The notes below the pieces were generated by a model. The model was not told where the DNA came from. It saw nothing but the letters and a program-made list of their open reading frames with translations, and did no database searches. A DNA stretch of 64,000 nt from Sarocladium kiliense (Eukaryota; Ascomycota; Sordariomycetes; Hypocreales; Sarocladiaceae), in the NCBI GenBank assembly GCA_030734395.1, contig JAUZTG010000029.1:3596001-3660000 (forward strand), in the 5' to 3' direction. Both the position numbers and the translations under genes were made by a program. Positions 59,301-64,000 of the stretch are shown one piece after another (positions within the stretch are counted from its first letter, which is position 1; every line of letters begins with the position of its first letter).

Positions 59301-59510
59301 CTGCTTGAGGCTATGCTGGGCAACGAATACGAGGGTGTGATGCAGATGCTGCAGGCTACAGGTCGATCTGGGCTTTCAGACCGGCCGGCGGCGGGAAATG
59401 CGATGCACAATGCAGGGAACAAGCGCGAAAGAGAGGGCGCTGAAGGGACCGAAGGATCGAAACGAAGACGAGAGGATGTCACAGAAACAATTGACCTCAC
59501 GTCGGATTAG
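56346..59510 (+). pseudogene. 2OG-Fe(II) oxygenase-like gene, disrupted
   Basis: Exon 1 (56346-56809) and exon 2 (from 56875) join to give HTDTEK...FGTLVVCLDS, with the HxD iron ligands split by the intron. HTGGQVKLRHQG, WYSNVTHEVLPVESGYRWVL supplies the distal His and the 2OG-binding Arg (GYR). Later conserved pieces follow: LYYVLDHKYTEANIGLRGLK, FLYNSCGQRVSADQVNYWL, CIIEKYVGQKPSQVKNYVRN and a C-terminus ending ETIDLTSD. Reading through needs a frame change near 57101-57108, a problematic splice near 57720-57795, a frame change near 58600, an in-frame TAG at 58954-58956 and another frame change near 58970. The gene therefore looks dead, or is badly affected by assembly errors. Intact relatives are large fungal proteins of unknown substrate. 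Confidence 0.72.
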
Positions 59511-60511
59511 ACACAACGGCGACAAGTGGAAGCCGCCTTTTGGTGGAGGCATTATAGCATGCACAATATCAATGGACATAGTGGAATAAACAGCTGTATA
59601 ATACCATGCTGGCATGTCGTTTTGGAACAATGTTAGGACACAAATGCTGTAGATTGTAGTCGCAGCTCGACCTACCAGAATGTTGAACAGGATCATGTAA
59701 TGTAGTTGACTACAAGCTGCGCTGAGAATAGCGTGACGACGGTACAGTGAGACAGCTCGCCTGGGACTGCTTTCGCCAGAGAAGAGATTCAAGTTAAGGA
59801 CAGCAGCCAGGATGGTTCTTGGAAACGATGAGGGAAGCTTTTAGTCGTCCATGTCCGCGAGAGCCTGAGCAATGCGAAGCAGGGCTCAACGCCGTGACCT
59901 TTTTTATCTACGGCCAGCTTCCGTCATCGAGTTCTCTGTCGTTGGCGGTCCACACACAGAGACTCGGTCTCGCTGTCACTCTGGAATGATCTCATTCATG
60001 AACTTCCCTGTGACGCGACCGCGCCGCGACCCGTCAGAAAGACTGACTTCAATGATCTGTTGCTCCCATCAAACTGATTAGTCAGCAAGAAACACATCGG
60101 CCCTCTTGAGCCCCGACCGCCGACATGTGCCCTGTTCGCGCCTTGCTTCTTCCGCGATTACGGCAAGCAAAGTATTAGTATCCATCTTGCTTGAGGCCAT
60201 CTTTACGGACCCAACGCCAGTGTGGCTACCGTTCGACAATAGAACGATGCACAATCCCCACATCGAATCATAAATTCTTGCGGAAGAGGCTGGCTCGGCA
60301 GAGATTGCCCGATCGCGTCCTGGAATGCCCCGAACCGCCGTCCCTTCTGCAAACAGGCGCCATGAATTTCTCTATGGTCGATCGCGGCTGGTCAGACTAC
60401 ATAAAGTGTAAATTGCCATGCTGCCGCAAATGTGTGATTCTTTTGTTTTCCCTGCATGCATGCGACTTCTATCCCCTTGTATAACCCGATTTCAGCCCTA
60501 TTCACTCCACC
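59511..60511. other. intergenic
   Basis: No supported gene. Short frames on both strands lack domains. Confidence 0.45.
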
Positions 60512-61048
60512 ATGGCTCAAGCAACTATCTTCACTCCACCGTTCCTTGCGACCACCGCTGGCATTGTAGGCTCAGCTTGGGCTTCAGGTCCGTTTCATCC
60601 AGTACTATACATCATCAACTGTTAACAAAATCCAGGGATGGTCGCATCTTTCACCGTCTTTGGTGTCCCGACTGCTAAAGCCTGTCCACAATCGTCCATC
60701 CAAATATGGTACGCTCTATTCGGTCTGGGGAAGTCCATCATGCCACCAGTCGCAGGCGTAGTCGCTTTGTCTTATGCGTACGCTGCATGGGATGCTCGCA
60801 GTCAAGATAAAGATTGGGTTGGCTATTTGGCTGCTGCGGGATTAATGGTCTCCATTGTCCCCTTCACCGTAATTGTCATGAGCTCAACCATTGACCCACT
60901 GGAAAATGCTGTGTTGGGCTCAACCACTTTGTCTGCATCACAAGTGGCTGACCTGATGGGAACTTGGGGAACCCAGAACATATTCAGAAGCTTGCTGCCA
61001 CTTTCTGGAGCCGTGGTGGGATTCCTGACATTTTTGGGCAACCGCTGA
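60512..61048 (+). CDS. DUF1772 (anthrone oxygenase-like) membrane protein
   Basis: Two exons (60512-60587, 60636-61048; 48-bp intron) give 162 aa. Four hydrophobic helices and the arrangement of FLATTAGIVGSAWASGMVAS, a small polar loop (VPTAKACP), VVALSYAYAAWDAR and FTVIVMSSTIDPLENAV match DUF1772. In some secondary-metabolite clusters members act as cofactor-free anthrone oxygenases. Here there is no polyketide synthase nearby, so a cluster role is not indicated. Confidence 0.8.
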
Positions 61049-61697
61049 GCCATATCAGGCTATTGCGAAGTCACGAGGCACACAGCTGGAACCAAGCACA
61101 GACAGGTACAGAATTAGTCAACGAGAGGAGTGAACCTTCCCATATATAGGCAATTGCGGCTCATAGCAACACCGTTGGGCTCTATGGAGCTAAATACAAT
61201 ATTGTTTAATACACGAGACCACCCTCATAAAGCGACAAGTGAAGTAGAGACGGCTTGAAGACCTAAAGCTCTATGATCTAATCCACTGTTCTACTCACTG
61301 CCCGCACTGTTGTGTTCATACCTTTACTCAATGCACTGCGATGTATGAGGTATTACGTTTAGGACACTGCCCCAATACCTCATGGTAAAGGAACGCAAAG
61401 ATGTTCTGAGACAAGTAGCTCATTGAAACATGCCAATGCACTCCTTCGACGGACTGACCTTCTACCAGCAAGTTCAAGGATCACGGTGGCACCAGAAGAC
61501 TAGGTAAGAGATAAGATTAGGGAGAACAGGCAAGATAAGCCTTGGAACCGAAGCGCTTCGCTGTGTACCGGACTAGATATCGTACGAAAAGAAAAGGACC
61601 ACGCAAAAGCTTAATAATGACACCGCACAGGCCCAGAAAGAGACATATGGCCAGCTCATCATGAGCGAGATGCATGAACTGGCCTCCGTTGCTTCGC
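61049..61697. other. convergent intergenic region
   Basis: The 3' ends of the DUF1772 gene and the minus-strand membrane-protein gene. No feature seen. Confidence 0.45.
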
Positions 61698-62917
61698 TTA
61701 CGGAAGAGTCCTGGGATGCCCAGCATGACGAGTCAAGGACCTTTCATCATCAACCTTGTAATAGCCATTGCCACTAGCCATGTCATCACCACTCTGCTCT
61801 CCGTCCTTGATCGGCTCCGTCCGAACCTCAATGTCGAAGCGTTTGTGGATTCCGGCACTCGGGGGTGTAGCATTCCATTCAACATCGACCTCGGTTGTCC
61901 TGGCACGCCTTTGCCCTTGGTTCTTGAGGCCATCGTAGGTTGGTACCGAGCCCTTAGGGCCGCCGGAGTAGGAGAGAGAGTCCATTGGCAGGCTTGTATC
62001 ACGTTCTTTGGCAAGACGGGTGATGAGCGCCGCCATGGACATTTCGATGTTGAGCTTGACCATGTATGCGACCGGGTGGAACTGGACATAGACGACTTGG
62101 TTCTTCAGGAACATAAGACCGATGAGCATAGCCTGAAGAAGAGCATGTTAGAAGAGGAAGGACTAAAACATAGGCTAACAGGTCGGATCGAAACTTACAT
62201 CCATGCCAATGGAGACTACCATTAGCCAGGCGTTGAAAGAGACGAGTGGCTTGTACTTCATGAGACCATGCTGACTCAATAGTCGGACCTTGACTTGGTT
62301 CAGAAAGTACCAGTTCAGGCCAGCATCAACAAGCAGGATCAGAACTTTGGAAATCTTATCCCAGATATTGTTGATGTTCACAAAGCTAAACAAGAATCAG
62401 TCATTGATCATCAAGATCCTACTTGAATGGGCAACTTACGTCTGACTAACAGGAGGGTTGAGGTGCGAGGGGATCCAGATGCAGAAGACGGCAATGTTGA
62501 TGGCGGTAATGACGCCTGCGGTACCCCATTTTAGATATCTGACTGTCTGCCGACTCTCGGCGATGATCGCGACTCTGTTGACGATGATTTGCATTAGGAG
62601 CTGAATCTCCAGGACCCAGAAAATTAGAATGAACAGCAAGACCGGAAGGCTGTCATAAGCATCAGTATACTTGCAGGGCGTTGACGTGTGCATGATACTC
62701 ACGTTGGCCCAAGTGTACCACCCAAGAACAGCCATCCAAGGATTCCAATAGCAACGTTGGCTAGGATCTCACCCCATACCATATAGATGTACGTGCTTCG
62801 GAGGGGATTCCGATTTCTCTTTGTTTGCTTGATAGCCTCCCATACTGTCAAGAAGCCAAACCCCAGTGTGAAACCCGCTGCCAGACCGGCGAGCTGGAAG
62901 TCGACAACGGCAGCCAT
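61698..62917 (-). CDS. fungal integral membrane protein, about 7 TM
   Basis: Four exons (62917-62703, 62649-62440, 62385-62199, 62132-61698; introns 53-66 bp) give 348 aa. About seven hydrophobic helices are visible, including LAGLAAGFTLGFGFLTVWEA, ILANVAIGILGWLFLGG, LPVLLFILIFWVLEIQLLMQ, WGTAGVITAINIAVFCIWIP, VLILLVDAGLNWYFL and LVSFNAWLMVVSIGMD. The conserved QFHPVAYMVKLNIEMSMA follows the last helix. The tail is polar. This resembles the fungal family of rhodopsin-like integral membrane proteins of unknown function. ATG 62917 (MAAVVDFQ) is preferred over the upstream ATG 63055, whose extra 46 codons look non-coding. Confidence 0.78.
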
Positions 62918-64000
62918 ATTAGAATTTTGTTCAGACCAGCTGTTCGTCTCTCTCGAGTATAACCAACTGCCAAGACAGGAGGTTGCAGATAGGAAGAGGA
63001 TCCAGGGAGGACCGACAGTCCGGATATGGGGTAATAAACTTCTTATACCGCCCATTTAGACGGCAATCAAGAGCCGTGACATGGGGGACCATGAACCGGA
63101 ACTCATGTGCGTAACTAAAGGTCGGCGAGGTAAGACGGTCAAACGTTCCCAGTTTCTGCAACATCTCGACCCGTTGTGGCGTCCCGTAACCATTACCACC
63201 GGTTATGAGGTGGAAGTGATTGTCAGTCCGTGCGCAAGACTAGACCCGTCTTTGGTCCCAACCGCCGCCACGGGTTTGACATAGCTTGGTACTGTCAAAG
63301 TTTGGTGTCATTTCACGTGGGCCTAGTGCCGTCGGACCTGGCCGCGTGGGAGTGTTGGAAGAGCGGGGGAACTACATGGCTTGGTTGCTGTCCAAGATGA
63401 TCGTCGTAGGTTACCGGGTTCCTAGTTCGAGCACTATACTATGGGAGGTCGATCCTCGGCAGTGAGACACGAATTTGATAGCACACAGCTAGTGGCGTTC
63501 ACTCGTAGTTGCAGAGACCAACAGTTCGAACAATGACCAACATACATCGAAGCAACGGCACTCTGCCGAAGGTGACTTTGCCACATGGCACACTAAAAGC
63601 TTTTCTGACAGCTCATGGATTGTTTGAAGGTTGCTCGCGTGAGGAGGTTGTGTCTATGTGACTCGTCGGATCCACTAGAGGGTTTGTGGCTGAACTTGTA
63701 ACGATAGAGTGTGACTGGAGGGTGTTCTACGACCCCTGAGAGAGGGGATGGCGTCCAAGCTTTTCTTCTCCACGTTCAATGGGTACAGGGGCATGGTGAG
63801 TTCCCGAGGTAACTCAGTAATTAGGCTCAGGTCATTACACCGTGGAAGAGGCGATGGTGAACGACAGAAGCACGAACCACATCCACGCTTAACGTTCGTC
63901 CGTGCTCGCATACAACCTAATGAAGAATTCGAATTGTATGATCACCAAATTCGCATTTTCAAACACTTATGGTATGCGAGCTCAGCTTCATGGCCCCTGT
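62918..64000. other. intergenic to right edge
   Basis: No gene supported. Open frames up to 78 codons only. No tRNA fold was convincing. Confidence 0.4.

Noticed and set aside
60512..61048. Part of a polyketide gene cluster because of DUF1772
   Set aside because: No polyketide synthase, tailoring enzyme cluster or transporter lies nearby; the neighbours are housekeeping or unknown.
63400..63480. tRNA-like GTTCGAG box
   Set aside because: Flanking arms do not pair into a cloverleaf.

Overview
This is a window of a filamentous ascomycete (Pezizomycotina, probably Dothideomycetes). The genes are split by short GT-AG introns (about 48-85 bp). The housekeeping proteins are fungal in type, there are fungus-specific families (NACHT/WD40 STAND proteins, HeLo, DUF3435, Zn2Cys6 factors), and the left half carries AT-rich, RIP-like sequence.

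The window has two compartments. Bases 1 to about 30.9 kb are accessory: few genes, many repeats, several broken genes. From the left they are: a partial SNF2-like helicase gene (minus); a NACHT protein ending in C2H2 zinc fingers (1.5-4.9 kb); a degenerate roughly 300-bp duplication; a frameshifted FAD monooxygenase pseudogene (7.1-8.3 kb); an intact DUF3435 tyrosine recombinase of the Starship captain superfamily (9.3-11.9 kb); 5 kb of minisatellites and degenerate repeats (12.1-16.8 kb); a head-to-head pair of a dead HeLo cell-death effector gene and an intact NACHT-WD40 receptor (17.3-22.0 kb); a fossil PNP_UDP/ankyrin gene (23.2-23.6 kb); one doubtful gene; and an AT-rich relic tract (about 26.2-30.0 kb).

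Bases 30.9-63 kb are core: about 16 mostly intact, closely packed genes. They include a Ctr copper transporter, a Zn2Cys6 regulator, a MARVEL-like membrane protein, an Ent3-like epsin, a dual-targeted cyclophilin, the Pol III subunit Rpc34, the Rpd3-type histone deacetylase, the proteasome deubiquitinase Rpn11, a DUF1772 protein and a multi-TM membrane protein. One degraded 2OG oxygenase gene lies among them.

Two systems stand out. First, the receptor at 18155 opens directly with a motif that looks like a HET-s-related amyloid motif (HRAM), and its divergent neighbour is a HeLo gene. This is the layout of NLR/HET-S amyloid-signalling cell-death pairs, here with a pseudogenised effector. Second, the recombinase gene starts about 0.5 kb inside a 16-bp sequence that recurs inverted at 29.14 kb. 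Both copies lie beside TTACT, so 8.81-29.16 kb may be a roughly 20-kb Starship-like element carrying the NLR region as cargo. All calls were read by eye from sequence; no search was run.
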